From assembly GCF_003605405.2 (NCBI RefSeq), contig NZ_QYTW02000007.1, forward strand, positions 62,001-126,000: a DNA stretch of 64,000 bases, in the 5' to 3' direction. Position 1 is the stretch's first letter. Each line of letters opens with the position of its first letter. The stretch is from Siminovitchia terrae. GTDB lineage: Bacteria; Bacillota; Bacilli; Bacillales; Bacillaceae_C. Below the pieces are notes generated by a model that was not told the DNA's origin, did not search any database, and worked only from the letters and a program-made list of their open reading frames with translations. Positions 16,488 through 25,468 of this stretch are shown here, piece by piece. A program made the translations under genes and the position numbers.

Positions 16488-17582
16488 ATGAAAAAGAAAC
16501 TATTCTTGCATTTTTTAGGTGTGTTTTTTCTCGTAATCATTGTCTCTTTTTTTACAGTGTTCACAACATCGATTCTGTTTTACACATTTTCAACGATTAT
16601 TGCAGAGAAAGTTCTTGATACTGAAATAGGTTCAAATGTTATTTGGGCAGTGGTTACGGCTTTCATCCCAATCATAATCTCTATTATTTTATTTGGTCTA
16701 TTTTATGTAAAAAAAATATCTGAGCCATTTTTTTACTTTAGTACATGGTTGCATCAATTAGCAAAAGGAGATCATACTGTACCCATTCCACATAATAATA
16801 GAAATAAAAAAATGATTCTTTTCCCTCTTTTTAATGAGATTTACTCAAATCTTAAATCACTAACTTATAAATTAGAAGAAAATAAAGTAGAGCGGGAAAC
16901 TCTTGATAGGAGACGAAGTGAGTGGACAGCAGGCATAACGCATGATTTAAAAACGCCTCTATCTTATATCCAAGGATATACAAATATGATCATTGAGCAA
17001 CCTGAACAATATAATAAAGAAGAAATTTTAGACTCCATGAAAATTATGCACGAAAAATCAGTTCATATTAAGGAACTAATTGATGAATTACATTTGACCT
17101 TGCAACTCGATCAAAGAAAATATTCAATCAATAAAACAAAATCAAACATCATTCCCGTCATAGAATTGATTGTTCTTGAATTTCAGCAATTACCGGACAT
17201 TTCTCACCATGAGATTATATTCGAATCCAATGTAACAAACTATGAATGCTCTTTTGAGCCTAGAGCTATGAAAAGAATTATCTCTAATCTCATTATGAAT
17301 GCTATCATACACAATCCTGAAAAGACAAAGGTTGTTATCTCATGTTTTTATAATGAACTAAAAAATGAGTTCTTTATTAAGATTAAAGATGACGGTAAAG
17401 GAATGAATGAGGAAGAGCAAAAAAATATGTTTAACCGATACTATCGAGGAACGACAACAGAAAATACTTCGGGAACAGGTTTAGGCTTAGCAATAACTAA
17501 GCAATTAGTAGAATTACACGAAGCGGAGCTGCTAGTGGAGAGCGAGGTGGGTAAAGGTACGGAAATAAGTATTTTTTTCTGA
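16488..17582 (+). CDS. Sensor histidine kinase
   Basis: A 364-residue kinase with two membrane helices (residues ~8-35 and ~50-75) enclosing only a very short extracellular loop, as in intramembrane-sensing kinases of peptide-resistance systems. A HAMP-like linker follows, then the H-box GITHDLKTPLSYIQGY (phospho-His), N-box NLIMNAIIHNP, G1 DDGKGM and G2 GTGLGLAITK. ATG 16488 has AAGGGTGA 8 bases before it, the end of the regulator gene. The lack of a sensing domain suggests the signal comes through the adjacent ABC transporter or from peptide in the membrane. Last gene of the unit. Confidence 0.9.
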   Translation: MKKKLFLHFLGVFFLVIIVSFFTVFTTSILFYTFSTIIAEKVLDTEIGSNVIWAVVTAFIPIIISIILFGLFYVKKISEPFFYFSTWLHQLAKGDHTVPIPHNNRNKKMILFPLFNEIYSNLKSLTYKLEENKVERETLDRRRSEWTAGITHDLKTPLSYIQGYTNMIIEQPEQYNKEEILDSMKIMHEKSVHIKELIDELHLTLQLDQRKYSINKTKSNIIPVIELIVLEFQQLPDISHHEIIFESNVTNYECSFEPRAMKRIISNLIMNAIIHNPEKTKVVISCFYNELKNEFFIKIKDDGKGMNEEEQKNMFNRYYRGTTTENTSGTGLGLAITKQLVELHEAELLVESEVGKGTEISIFF

Positions 17583-18025
17583 AATTAGACGAGAGGACAC
17601 CAAGTTAAACCAAAATTAGGATCAATGGATAAATAGTGTCCGCAGAACCCTTGATGTCGGTTGTAGGCCAGTGGCAGTGAAGAGGTCACGAAGGATGGCA
17701 ATTTCTAAATTTTTTTAACCCAACAACTTTTTTAATTGGTCATTCTCTTGTGAAAGTTTTTTTGTTTCGATGGGGCTTGTTCCAACGGTGGATATGATAT
17801 CATCATATTTACCTTTTTTGTATTCTTTGACCCATCTATTCACCATGTTAGAGCTAAGTTCATATCGGTGTGCAACTAAAGCTGCATTTCCCGTTTCAAT
17901 GGCTTCTTTACATACTTGAACTTTAAATTCTTGGGGATGTTTAGTACGTTTCATGATGTCAGCTCCTTTGATATGTTTAGTATAAAATATTTTATTTAGA
18001 GCTGTCCAAATTCATTTTGGGGCTT
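17583..18025 (-). mobile_element. IS3-family element remnant
   Basis: A short orfA gene (17715-17954) is flanked by non-coding edges. On the minus strand the sequence begins near 18025 with a TTTGGACAGCTC terminus about 60 bases before orfA. No orfB (DDE integrase catalytic subunit) is present, so the element is an inactive internal-deletion derivative. Confidence 0.55.
17715..17954 (-). CDS. IS3-family transposase OrfA
   Basis: A 79-residue HTH protein: KRTKHPQEFKVQVCKEAIET, then the ALVAHRYELSSNMVNRWVKE recognition helix and a leucine-zipper-like tail (LSQENDQLKKLLG). This is the N-terminal DNA-binding subunit of IS3-type transposases, which normally is ~95-100 residues and frameshifts into OrfB. 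Here the tail is cut and OrfB missing, so no transposition is expected. AAGGAG precedes the ATG. Confidence 0.8.
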   Translation of the reverse strand: MKRTKHPQEFKVQVCKEAIETGNAALVAHRYELSSNMVNRWVKEYKKGKYDDIISTVGTSPIETKKLSQENDQLKKLLG

Positions 18026-18067
18026 AAGAGAAAGAAGGAAAGACATAACTTAGGTTTATATCAAATC

Positions 18068-18640
18068 TAGGTGGTGAAATTATTGAAGAAAACAAAGAAG
18101 AATATTAATAGAGCCATCAATTAAAACTAGATGGTCGTAGGGCTTTGTTCCACTATAATCATGGAAAAATTAAGGTTTACACTCGCCATGGTAACGAGGT
18201 CACTTATAAATACCTAGAGTTACAATATATATTATACAAATACCTGTTTCCAATTGTATCTTGGACGGTGAGATGATCTGTTTTGCCCCTGAAAATAAGT
18301 ATTGCTTTGACAGTCTGATGACTCGTTTTAGAGCGATAAGATTACAGTGTTAAGAGACTTGCTTTCTATTCATTTTTCAGCTTTTGACATGTTGTTTCTT
18401 AACGACCAACCTTTGATTAATAAATCTCTGATTGATCGCTTTGAAAGACTTGACTCTGTAGTAGTAAACATACCTTACATTTTCTTATGCCCTACATACC
18501 CAGATGGGCAAGACCTTTTTGAAAAAGTAAGATCACTTGGCCTCGAAGGTATTGTTTCAAAAAAATAGATAAACTTTATACTTTGGATAGCAGATCAACT
18601 GGTGTTTTTTTAAGATCAAAAACTATCAATACGCAATTGT
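18068..18640 (+). pseudogene. ATP-dependent DNA ligase (LigD-like), broken
   Basis: Successive frames spell the adenylation domain: KLDGRRALFHYNHGKIKVYT (the KxDGxR motif with the AMP-accepting Lys, at about 18124), NCILDGEMICF, CFDSLMTRFR, then 18347-18568 with SIHFSAFDMLFLNDQPLINK and VRSLGLEGIVSKK (motif IV, EGIV), and a fragment of motif V (YTLDSRSTG). Several frameshifts and stops interrupt it and the Ku-type partner is absent. LigD ligases seal double-strand breaks in non-homologous end joining. Dead. Confidence 0.72.
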
Positions 18641-18739
18641 CAATTTGAGCACTGGGTCTCCGGCCTGCCTAGTTATATCAAGGCTTATTTACCAATTTCA
18701 CTCTGCGAAAGTTGAGACAGTTAAGGGCAAGACGTATTT

Positions 18740-18898
18740 AAAGTAGCCCATACAATCAAAATGAAGGACGAATAACTAAAAGAACGTGTACTTGAAAAGT
18801 TTGAAATCGAACGAGAGTATTGGCGACGGAAGGATATTGATTGGGGTATTGTTACAGATGAGGATATTCCTAAAATAATGGCACGCATGGCATTATAA
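18740..18898 (+). pseudogene. TnsA-like endonuclease, C-terminal fragment
   Basis: The last frame reads LEKFEIEREYWRRKDIDWGI followed by VTDEDIPKIMARM and a stop. The EIERxYW-xxK-x-I-x-W-x-I-V-T-E motif is that of the DNA-binding C-terminal domain of TnsA, the 5'-strand endonuclease of Tn7-like transposons. The upstream nuclease domain is lost or scrambled. No TnsB, TnsC or TniQ gene is in the window. Confidence 0.5.
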
Positions 18899-18986
18899 AT
18901 AGATTAAGACGCTCATTAATTGTATACTAAATTTTTACTGTTTCACAGACAACATAAAGACTGTAAATAAATTTAGGGGTGTTATC

Positions 18987-19080
18987 ATTAAACAATCTTT
19001 CAAATGGATGAATCGCAGGAGTCAAAGGAAATCATTCAGATGGGATAAATTTCAATTATTCTTAAATGAGTTTTTAATTT
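18987..19080 (+). pseudogene. Group II intron maturase, C-terminal scrap
   Basis: About 30 codons reading IKQSFKWMNRRSQRKSFRWD followed by KFQLFLNEF. The WxNRRSQRKSF-x-W-x-KF pattern is the conserved end of group II intron reverse transcriptase/maturases. No start codon, RT domain or intron RNA domain V was found around it. Confidence 0.45.
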
Positions 19081-19102
19081 CAAAGAGTTTGGAGGAGTTT
19101 AA

Positions 19103-20509
19103 TTGTCTAGGTTTTTAATACCCGTTGCAATATTTTTTTGCTTTATCTTTTTGGTTGGATGCCAAGAAAAAAAGGGAAATACTGATGAAGTAAAAGATCA
19201 AGAGGTTACGAAGGTAGACGTTGAAGTAGAAAAAGAACCAGATGAAGAAACAGCAACGGGGACAGAGGAAAGCCCGTTTAATCTAAATGCTCCAGAAATA
19301 CCTAGTACTCTTGAGGAAGTTGTTTCCTATCCAGTTGGATTGTATGCCTCAAAGGACACCCAGGTAAAAGATGAAGCGGTTCAACAAGCGTTAGATGCAA
19401 TCCCTCCTATTTCTAAAACGGCAAGTGATAAGGAATTGTCGAATTTATTGGCATATGTATACTCTCTTTTCAAGATGGATTATGATGATCCAAAAGTAAT
19501 CATTGATTCATTAAGTATTGCTACAACACCTGATTCAGAGGAAATCTCAAAAGAAGAACAATCGGAAACATTTAATGTAGAAATTATTCTTGATGCTAGT
19601 GGTAGTATGAGGGAAATGATAGGTTCCAAGTCCATGATGGAGATAGCTAAGGAGGCCATTAAAGAATTTGCGTCATCCTTACCGGAAGAAGCAAATGTAG
19701 GCTTACGTGTATATGGACATAAAGGTACGAGTTCTAATGCGGATAAAGCCATGTCCTGTGCGGCAAATGAATTAGTTTATCCCATTAAACCATACAATGA
19801 ATCGGAGCTGGCGGATGCTCTAGGGAAATTTAATCCAGCTGGCTGGACACCTCTTGCACAGTCGATGCTTGAGGCACAAAAGGATTTATCCCAATACAAA
19901 GGTGAGAACCATCGAAATATTATTTATCTGGTAAGTGATGGGGTTGAGACCTGTGATGGGGACCCTGTTGCTACAGCTAAAAGCTTAAAGGGTTCGGAAA
20001 TCTCCCCAGTTGTCAATATTATTGGCTTTGATTTAGACAGTAAAGCTGAACAGCAATTAAAGGATGTAGCAGATGCGGCAGGAGGTACATACGTAAATGT
20101 CCGTAATCGTGAGCAACTAAAGAGCCAATTTAATAAGACTTCGGCTGATGCTTATAAGTGGATAACCTGGTACCAAAATGAAAAATCAGATATCTATGAT
20201 GTAGCCAATGAACAAAAGTCAGCGGTCTATGACTTATCAAACTCTTGGAAAAATAATATTTCAAAAGAGAAATATTTAATTCAATTTTCTCTTCAAAGTC
20301 TCTATACAAAGGAGAAAATTACAAAAGAACAGGAATTAAAAATGTATAACACGGCAAAGGAATTCTACCAGTATCATCACAGTTTAGTAGAGGAAATGAA
20401 AGATACACTGATAGATGCAAGGGACGAGAATTTAGCTTCATCATTGGAAGAAATAAAAGAACTTTATAATAAGAATGTCTCTCCAGGAAAAAAGAGTAGG
20501 GGGACTTGA
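19103..20509 (+). CDS. VWA-domain lipoprotein
   Basis: A 468-residue exported protein. The signal peptide ends in lipobox FLVGC (Cys about residue 20), so it should be anchored on the outer face of the membrane. An acidic linker follows. Residues ~150-330 are a von Willebrand A domain with a complete MIDAS: DASGSM, the Thr in GWTPLAQ and the Asp in LVSDGVET. The C-terminal ~120 residues are helical. TTG start: GGAGGAG lies 5-6 bases upstream. It resembles Bacillus YwmC/YwmD-like VWA lipoproteins but is about twice as long. It is followed by a TadE-like stub, suggesting a link to a Tad/Flp-type surface system that has been lost here. Confidence 0.85.
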   Translation: MSRFLIPVAIFFCFIFLVGCQEKKGNTDEVKDQEVTKVDVEVEKEPDEETATGTEESPFNLNAPEIPSTLEEVVSYPVGLYASKDTQVKDEAVQQALDAIPPISKTASDKELSNLLAYVYSLFKMDYDDPKVIIDSLSIATTPDSEEISKEEQSETFNVEIILDASGSMREMIGSKSMMEIAKEAIKEFASSLPEEANVGLRVYGHKGTSSNADKAMSCAANELVYPIKPYNESELADALGKFNPAGWTPLAQSMLEAQKDLSQYKGENHRNIIYLVSDGVETCDGDPVATAKSLKGSEISPVVNIIGFDLDSKAEQQLKDVADAAGGTYVNVRNREQLKSQFNKTSADAYKWITWYQNEKSDIYDVANEQKSAVYDLSNSWKNNISKEKYLIQFSLQSLYTKEKITKEQELKMYNTAKEFYQYHHSLVEEMKDTLIDARDENLASSLEEIKELYNKNVSPGKKSRGT

Positions 20510-20513
20510 TGAG

Positions 20514-20579
20514 TTGACGAAGAAATTACATAAAAATGAACGAGGGTCAGCCATCATTGAATTCTTTTATACGGAATGA
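20514..20579 (+). pseudogene. TadE-like pilus protein, 5' stub
   Basis: After the VWA stop, a TTG with AGGGGG upstream begins LTKKLHKNERGSAIIEFFYT, then stops. The KNERGSAIIEF motif is the prepilin-type start of TadE-family pseudopilins. The gene is cut after ~20 codons, about 60 bases before the IS256 remnant. Confidence 0.5.
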
Positions 20580-20641
20580 GGACATTTGAAGAAATAATAG
20601 TCTCTTATAGTCCCTAAAATAAAAAAGCAGAATGAACATGA

Positions 20642-21365
20642 GGGTTTGTCAAATAAAGTGTGTAAGTATACTTTACTCAAGGTATTTTAAAACCTTATCT
20701 TTCAGCTCCTCATGAAGGAGCAACTGGTTCCTGACCATGGCCTAGTTTTGGATATGCCCGCCATCCCATTTTGTTTCCAGTTCTTTAATGCGTAAATACA
20801 ATACTTTTAACAGGGCATTCTCATTAGGGAATGCTCCTTTTTTGGTCACTTTTCTAAAACTTGAAAGAATGCTTTCCACGGCGTTAGTCGTATACATGAT
20901 TTTACGAATAGCGCTGCCATATTCAAAGAGATGCTCGACATGTTCAAAGTTTCTCTCCCATACGTCAATGGCTCCTGGATAGGCTGTCCATTGTTGTTTG
21001 AAGGATTCAAAGGCATTTTGACAAGCCTTCAGACTGGGAGCAACTATATACCTTTCTTAATACCTGCGTAAATGCTTTATAATCCTTGCTTGGTACGTAT
21101 TTGATGGAATTGCGAATTAAATGGACGATGTAGCGTTGGACGATGACTTGAGGAAAAATAGCTCTGGTACCTTCCTCTCATCCACTGACTCCGCCCATTG
21201 AGAGAAAGAAGATGTCTTCCACGCCTCGTGCCTTGATTTCATCAAAGATCTGCATCCATTTGTGCTTGCTCTCCGTCTCGTTCAACCATAGGCCAAGGAT
21301 TTCCTTCTTGCCTTCCATGGTGTAGCCTAAGATCGTATAGACGGCATATTTAAGTTCCTTACAAT
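20642..21365 (-). mobile_element. IS256-family element, 5'-truncated and frameshifted
   Basis: The longest IS256 piece of the window. It begins with terminal repeat GGGTTTGTCAAATAAAGTG and reads on the minus strand ELKYAVYTILGYTMEGKKEI, a region ending FFLSMGGVSG (normally the second catalytic-Asp area), then YIVHLIRNSIKYVPSKDYKA, a frameshift near 21040, and the conserved tail. A stop at 21180 and another (TAG in place of Trp) near 20745 also interrupt it. The N-terminus is replaced by an IS3-type fragment at about 21366. Confidence 0.8.
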
Positions 21366-21580
21366 AAAAATTAGGAGAGGATGTGTCCGTGGTGAAATAT
21401 AGCGAGGACTTTAAGAAAACGATCATAGATCTGTATCATTCAGGAAGCTCTGTTAAAGATTTATCCGGCGAATATGGCGTATCTGAAGTCACGATTTATA
21501 AGTGGATCAAACAATGCACTCCGGTTGGAGAAAACGATGTCACTTTTCAACATGTGGGTTTCGCTATTGTCGGTTGAGGG
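21366..21580 (+). pseudogene. IS3-family OrfA fragment
   Basis: A GTG-started frame (21383-21577) reads VKYSEDFKKTIIDLYHSGSS, then the EYGVSEVTIYKWIKQ helix of an IS3/IS150-type OrfA. After ~45 codons it turns into unrelated sequence (TPVGENDVTFQ...). It abuts the broken end of the IS256 remnant, indicating one element landing in or recombining with the other. Confidence 0.7.
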
Positions 21581-21823
21581 GAATACACAATTCGAGTAAG
21601 CAGGTATTACTCACCGTAGCGTGTCAGAACATGAAAAATACACACCTGGCCAGGCTGGCGTAGTGTTGTGCGGAGATCTTTTTTAAATTCTTCACAAGAC
21701 TAATTTTCAATAGAATTATGAAACCTTCTAAACTATTTTGCAATTATATCAAACCGTTTACAGCCTCCCTTCGTTTCCTTTAATAGTACCGGTAAAAATC
21801 ATGTATGAAATGGAGGAAGAATC

Positions 21824-22627
21824 ATGAAGAAGGCCGTGTTCCTATCAGCTCTACTGCTCTTTGTCATTACGGCTGCCGGATTGTCAGCCTATGCAAAAAT
21901 GGATCGTAAACCGGTGTCCCAGGCGACACCAAATTCCAGACAAAGTGATCATGTCATCCGGGTGTACGGACCGGGCGGACCACTTGGACCGATCAAGGAA
22001 GCTGCTGAACATTTTTCAGCTGAAACAGGAATAAAGGTGGAAGTAACAGCCGGACCAGAGGGCAATTGGATCGGCCAGGCAAAGCAAGATGCAGATATTA
22101 TTTTCGGTGGCTCCGAGTATATGCTGCAGGACTTCATCTTTAACCACCCCGAAATGATCGACACTAAATCACGAACGGAACTTTACCCGCGTGCTGCAGG
22201 AATATTGGTGAGGAAAAGAAATCCAAAGAAGATTGAAAGCCTGGAGGATTTAACGGAAAAGGGAGTAAAAATAATCGATGTGAATGGGGCTGGCCAGCTT
22301 GGCCTGTGGGAAGACCTGGCAGGCAGAAAAGGACTGATCGAAGGCATTTCCCAAAATATTACCCTTTCTGTAAAGTCGAGTGCCGAAGCCATTGAACGAT
22401 GGAAATCGAATTCCAGCCTCGACGCCTGGATTACGTATGAATCGTGGCATTACCGGCTCCAGGATGTGACCGACCTGGTTGAACTGCCCGAAGAAGAAAA
22501 GCTCTATCGTGGAACGCCGATCGCGCTGACGAAAATCACTGATCAGAAAAAAGAGGCACAGCAATTTATTGATTATTTAAGAACGGAAGAATCTCACCGA
22601 ATCTTTCAAAAATGGGGCTGGAAGTAA
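21824..22627 (+). CDS. AcfC-like extracellular substrate-binding protein
   Basis: A 267-residue exported binding protein with an N-terminal membrane segment (residues 5-23). The motifs VIRVYGPGGPLGPIKEAAEH, VTAGPEGNW and DADIIFGGSEYMLQDF match the accessory-colonisation-factor AcfC group of the type 2 periplasmic-binding fold (related to ModA/sulfate binders). Such proteins bind an anion or act in sensing; the ligand is unknown. GGAGG precedes the ATG. No ABC permease or ATPase is linked. It is the first gene of a run with a small lipoprotein, an ECF sigma factor and its anti-sigma factor. The GC content is somewhat higher than that of the flanks. Confidence 0.8.
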   Translation: MKKAVFLSALLLFVITAAGLSAYAKMDRKPVSQATPNSRQSDHVIRVYGPGGPLGPIKEAAEHFSAETGIKVEVTAGPEGNWIGQAKQDADIIFGGSEYMLQDFIFNHPEMIDTKSRTELYPRAAGILVRKRNPKKIESLEDLTEKGVKIIDVNGAGQLGLWEDLAGRKGLIEGISQNITLSVKSSAEAIERWKSNSSLDAWITYESWHYRLQDVTDLVELPEEEKLYRGTPIALTKITDQKKEAQQFIDYLRTEESHRIFQKWGWK

Positions 22628-22665
22628 GGATGGGCCTTAAGTCTAAAAAAATAGGAGGAACATAC

Positions 22666-23139
22666 ATGAAAAAAGGAATTTTTACCCTCGCAATACTTTC
22701 TATTATTTTTGCTTTGGCTGCCTGCGGAACAAGCACTGAGGAAAAAACAGGGACGGATCAACCCGATCAAGCCCAAACGGAACAAGCCCCGGCTGACAGC
22801 CTTCAGCTTTTGGAGAATGAGAAAGCTGGAGAGTACCTGACGGATCCACAGGGAAGGGCCCTGTATTACTTTAAAAAGGACGAAGCAGGAAAAAGCAATT
22901 GCAGCGGAGACTGCCTAGCAAACTGGCCGGCATTTACCCAGGAAGATTTCGCCGTCCCGGAAGGTTTTGACAAAAAGGATTTCGATACGATCACAAGAGA
23001 AGACAACGGGGAAAAGCAGGTCACGTACAAAGGCTTTCCTCTCTATTATTTTGCAAAAGACCAGCAAGAAGGGGATGTAAACGGACAAGGAGTAAAAGAT
23101 GTATGGTTTGTCGTAAACAGCGAAACGGAATTTGAATAA
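22666..23139 (+). CDS. Lipoprotein with two COG4315-type secreted repeats
   Basis: A 157-residue lipoprotein: signal peptide with lipobox LAAC (Cys ~19), acidic/Gln-rich linker, then two repeats of the PF03640 kind: EYLTDPQGRALYYFKKD with CSGDCLANWPAF, and VTYKGFPLYYFAKD with DVWFVV. The CxGxC-x-x-x-WP motif is typical. ATG 22666 is chosen because AGGAGG lies 7 bases upstream; the earlier ATG at 22612 overlaps the previous gene. Such lipoproteins commonly neighbour ECF sigma/anti-sigma pairs in Bacillus. Role unknown, possibly extracytoplasmic redox or stress. Confidence 0.85.
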   Translation: MKKGIFTLAILSIIFALAACGTSTEEKTGTDQPDQAQTEQAPADSLQLLENEKAGEYLTDPQGRALYYFKKDEAGKSNCSGDCLANWPAFTQEDFAVPEGFDKKDFDTITREDNGEKQVTYKGFPLYYFAKDQQEGDVNGQGVKDVWFVVNSETEFE

Positions 23140-23232
23140 GTCTGCCCAGGGAACGATCAGTCGCGGTCGTTCCCATCCTTACTTTTAAAATGGTGTAATG
23201 GCAATATTTTACCCAATAGCAGGGAGTGCCCC

Positions 23233-23778
23233 ATGAAAGAAAAACACGATGAGGAATTAATGAGATTGGTAAACGAAAAACACGGTCACGCATTAGAGGA
23301 GCTTTATGATCGATATATAAAGCTTGTTTACGGCTTCGTTATGAAGTTTTGCAATGGGAATGAGGAAAAGACGAAAGAGATTGTTCAGTTGGTCTTTTTG
23401 AGGCTATGGACAACTAACAGCCATTACGATCCCGCTCAAGGCAGCTTTGTGAATTGGCTCCTCACAATTACCCGCAATATTTGCATTGACTACCTCCGCA
23501 AAGAGAAGAGGCATACGCAACACCATCAAGAGGAACATGAAGAGATCGCCGACCCTGCCAATGCAATCGAGCAACGAGTAAATACGAATGATATTGCGAT
23601 GGCGAAAAACAAATTGCCAACGGCACAAAGAAAATTAATCGATTTGCTTTATTGGGAAGGGTATTCTCTTACAGAGATCGCCAAGCTGGAACAAGAGCCG
23701 CTCGGTACGATTAAAAGCAGGCTTCACCAGGCTCTTAAAAGATTGAGGAAGCATCTGGAACTGGAGGATATAAAATGA
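23233..23778 (+). CDS. ECF sigma factor
   Basis: A 181-residue sigma-70 family ECF factor. Region 2 (residues ~10-80) contains ELYDRYIKLVYGFVMKFC and FVNWLLTITRNICIDYLRKE; region 4 (~115-175) contains QRKLIDLLYWEGYSLTEIAK and GTIKSRLHQALKRLRKHL. The two are joined by an acidic linker. It directs RNA polymerase to its own regulon, probably this operon. AGGGAG lies before the ATG, and the stop overlaps the start of the anti-sigma gene by 4 bases (ATGA), giving translational coupling. Confidence 0.92.
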   Translation: MKEKHDEELMRLVNEKHGHALEELYDRYIKLVYGFVMKFCNGNEEKTKEIVQLVFLRLWTTNSHYDPAQGSFVNWLLTITRNICIDYLRKEKRHTQHHQEEHEEIADPANAIEQRVNTNDIAMAKNKLPTAQRKLIDLLYWEGYSLTEIAKLEQEPLGTIKSRLHQALKRLRKHLELEDIK

Positions 23779-24497
23779 GAAGGGATTGTGATCATTTAAT
23801 TCCATATATAGCAAACGAGCTCAAGGAGAGCGAACATATGGCCTTTGTTGAGCATTTAAACGATTGTCCGGAGTGTAAGAAAGAATATCAGGAATTGTCC
23901 CAGGCCTGGCATGCCTTGCCGTTTGATTATACCGAAATCGAGGTTCCTGAATCGCTAAAAGGCGAGGTGCTGGGTTTTGTTTTTGATCACAAAAGGAAAA
24001 GCAGTACGGAAACATTCATGGCTAAGATGAACAAGCTTGCCATGATGCTCAAAAGCCAGTTTACTCCAGTTTCAGCCAGTATCGTGGCCGTCTTGTTGCT
24101 CGCGATTATTGGCCTTGGAATAGCGAATGTACAGGGAAAAAATCGCCATGCCGAAAATATACCCATTGAAATTTTAACGGCCATTCCCTTAAAAGCAGCT
24201 AATCAAAGCCACCAGGGAACAAACGGCATCGCCTATATTGTCCAGCAGGGATCAGAGAAAAATATGGTGGTGCAGGTTCACGAATTGCCAGGCATCGAAG
24301 GTTCACAGGTTTACCAGGTTTGGCTCCTGAAAAACGGCACGAGGGAAAATGGCGGCATATTCAAGCCGGACGAAAACGGATCCGGAATACTGACCTACCA
24401 ACTCGCCGAAGGGCAAACTTTTGATCAAATCGGCATCACCGTCGAACCGGACGCCAACAGCAAGCAGCCAAGGGGAGAAAAAATAGCCGGGTCATAG
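23775..24497 (+). CDS. Anti-sigma factor, zinc-finger plus RskA-type
   Basis: A 240-residue membrane anti-sigma factor. The N-terminal anti-sigma domain has a ZAS-type motif (HLNDCPECKKEYQ: His-x3-Cys-x2-Cys). One transmembrane helix lies near residues 103-121 (ASIVAVLLLAIIGLGIA). The extracytoplasmic part has the anti-sigma-K/RskA fold with EGSQVYQVWLLKNGTRENGG and a C-terminal GITVEPDANSKQPRG. It should hold the ECF factor at the membrane until cell-envelope stress triggers proteolysis. Overlaps the sigma gene by 4 bases. Confidence 0.9.
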   Translation: MRRDCDHLIPYIANELKESEHMAFVEHLNDCPECKKEYQELSQAWHALPFDYTEIEVPESLKGEVLGFVFDHKRKSSTETFMAKMNKLAMMLKSQFTPVSASIVAVLLLAIIGLGIANVQGKNRHAENIPIEILTAIPLKAANQSHQGTNGIAYIVQQGSEKNMVVQVHELPGIEGSQVYQVWLLKNGTRENGGIFKPDENGSGILTYQLAEGQTFDQIGITVEPDANSKQPRGEKIAGS

Positions 24498-24873
24498 AGC
24501 CTGTTTGGAAGTGGCACATAAGCTTCTCTTGTTGCTGTCGCACGGTCCCTTTGGTCGCCCTTTGACAACCCCTTACGCGGGGATTCATTCCGGTGTGACC
24601 TCGAAAGAGGAAAAAACACATCGGAAGGATGATCAAAATGAGCGTCATGATTATCAACAAACAGAGTTTAGACTTCTAGGGGAATTTTTCACGGTGTCTA
24701 TGAGTAATGAAAGAGCGTTGGAGAAAGTGAAGCAGTATCACGAACTTATTCATTTGATTCACTGACCAAAATTTGCAAGAACCCGTCTACCGGATCGTTG
24801 TACTATTCCTTATGATTTCTGTGGCTCTTTTAATGCCGACAAGAGGTCACTGAAAAAGTCCCCCAAAAAATAG

Positions 24874-24922
24874 AGAGTAAATTATCAAGATTTTTGATGA
24901 TTTACTCTTTCCTATTTTTTAT
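24874..24922 (+). terminator. Terminator downstream of the sigma/anti-sigma operon
   Basis: AGAGTAAATTATCA pairs with TGATGATTTACTCT, followed by TTCCTATTTTTT. It lies 377 bases after the anti-sigma stop. Confidence 0.65.
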
Positions 24923-25287
24923 AATAGAGGTAGCCAAAAGAAAGTGGTGGCCGTGGTGCTGCAGTCTCAAGAATCCTTCAATATCAGTTCTTATACTGAT
25001 CTTTACAATATAATCATTATCGTCTTTGCCGACACCTATGGATATTACACAGGTGTCCCTGTCTTTGTTTTTACTTCCTCCAATCTTTGGTTTATGGGTA
25101 ACTCACCAAAAAGACACCCTCTCTATAATTGAAACCACCTATTACTTTGTAATTGAGGGAGAAAGATATTTTAGAAAGTTGATTCCTGTAAGCGATGAAC
25201 CAACAGTAGTTGTTTCGACAAACTTTTATTAATGCATAGTACGAAGATGATACATAACAGACAATTAAAACGTATTAACAGGAAAAC

Positions 25288-25324
25288 AAAAGACTTGAGG
25301 ATATGCTCCTAAAGTCTTTTTTTG
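25288..25324 (+). terminator. Rho-independent terminator
   Basis: AAAGACTTGAGGA faces TCCTAAAGTCTTT around a 5-base loop and runs into a T tract. Confidence 0.65.
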
Positions 25325-25468
25325 TGCCATGATAGTGTAGAGCAATAACCAAGTTACTACATTATTCATCTATGTTCGATGGAAGGATATTATATGGGGT
25401 TAGCACTGTCTTAGCAATAAGAAAATTTAACTATATTGATTGACCTTCCCCTTACAGGAAACATTATA

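Larger units (their letters stand above)
24498..25462. other. ~960-bp stretch without a convincing gene
   Basis: Short frames at 24505-24765 and 24944-25232 lack ribosome sites and recognisable motifs. The latter region reads PMDITQVSLSLFLLPPIFGL in one frame, a possible hydrophobic fragment. Two terminators (24874-24922, 25288-25324) are the only supported features. Confidence 0.4.

Noticed and set aside
13333-17582. Lantibiotic biosynthesis cluster
   Set aside because: I looked for short precursor ORFs with FNLD-like leaders and Cys/Ser/Thr-rich cores between 12.9 and 13.4 kb and after 17.6 kb and found none; no modification enzyme is present.
24505-24765. Small protein gene after the anti-sigma factor
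   Set aside because: No ribosome site, odd composition and no motif; only the last ~30 residues look protein-like, so it is left unassigned.
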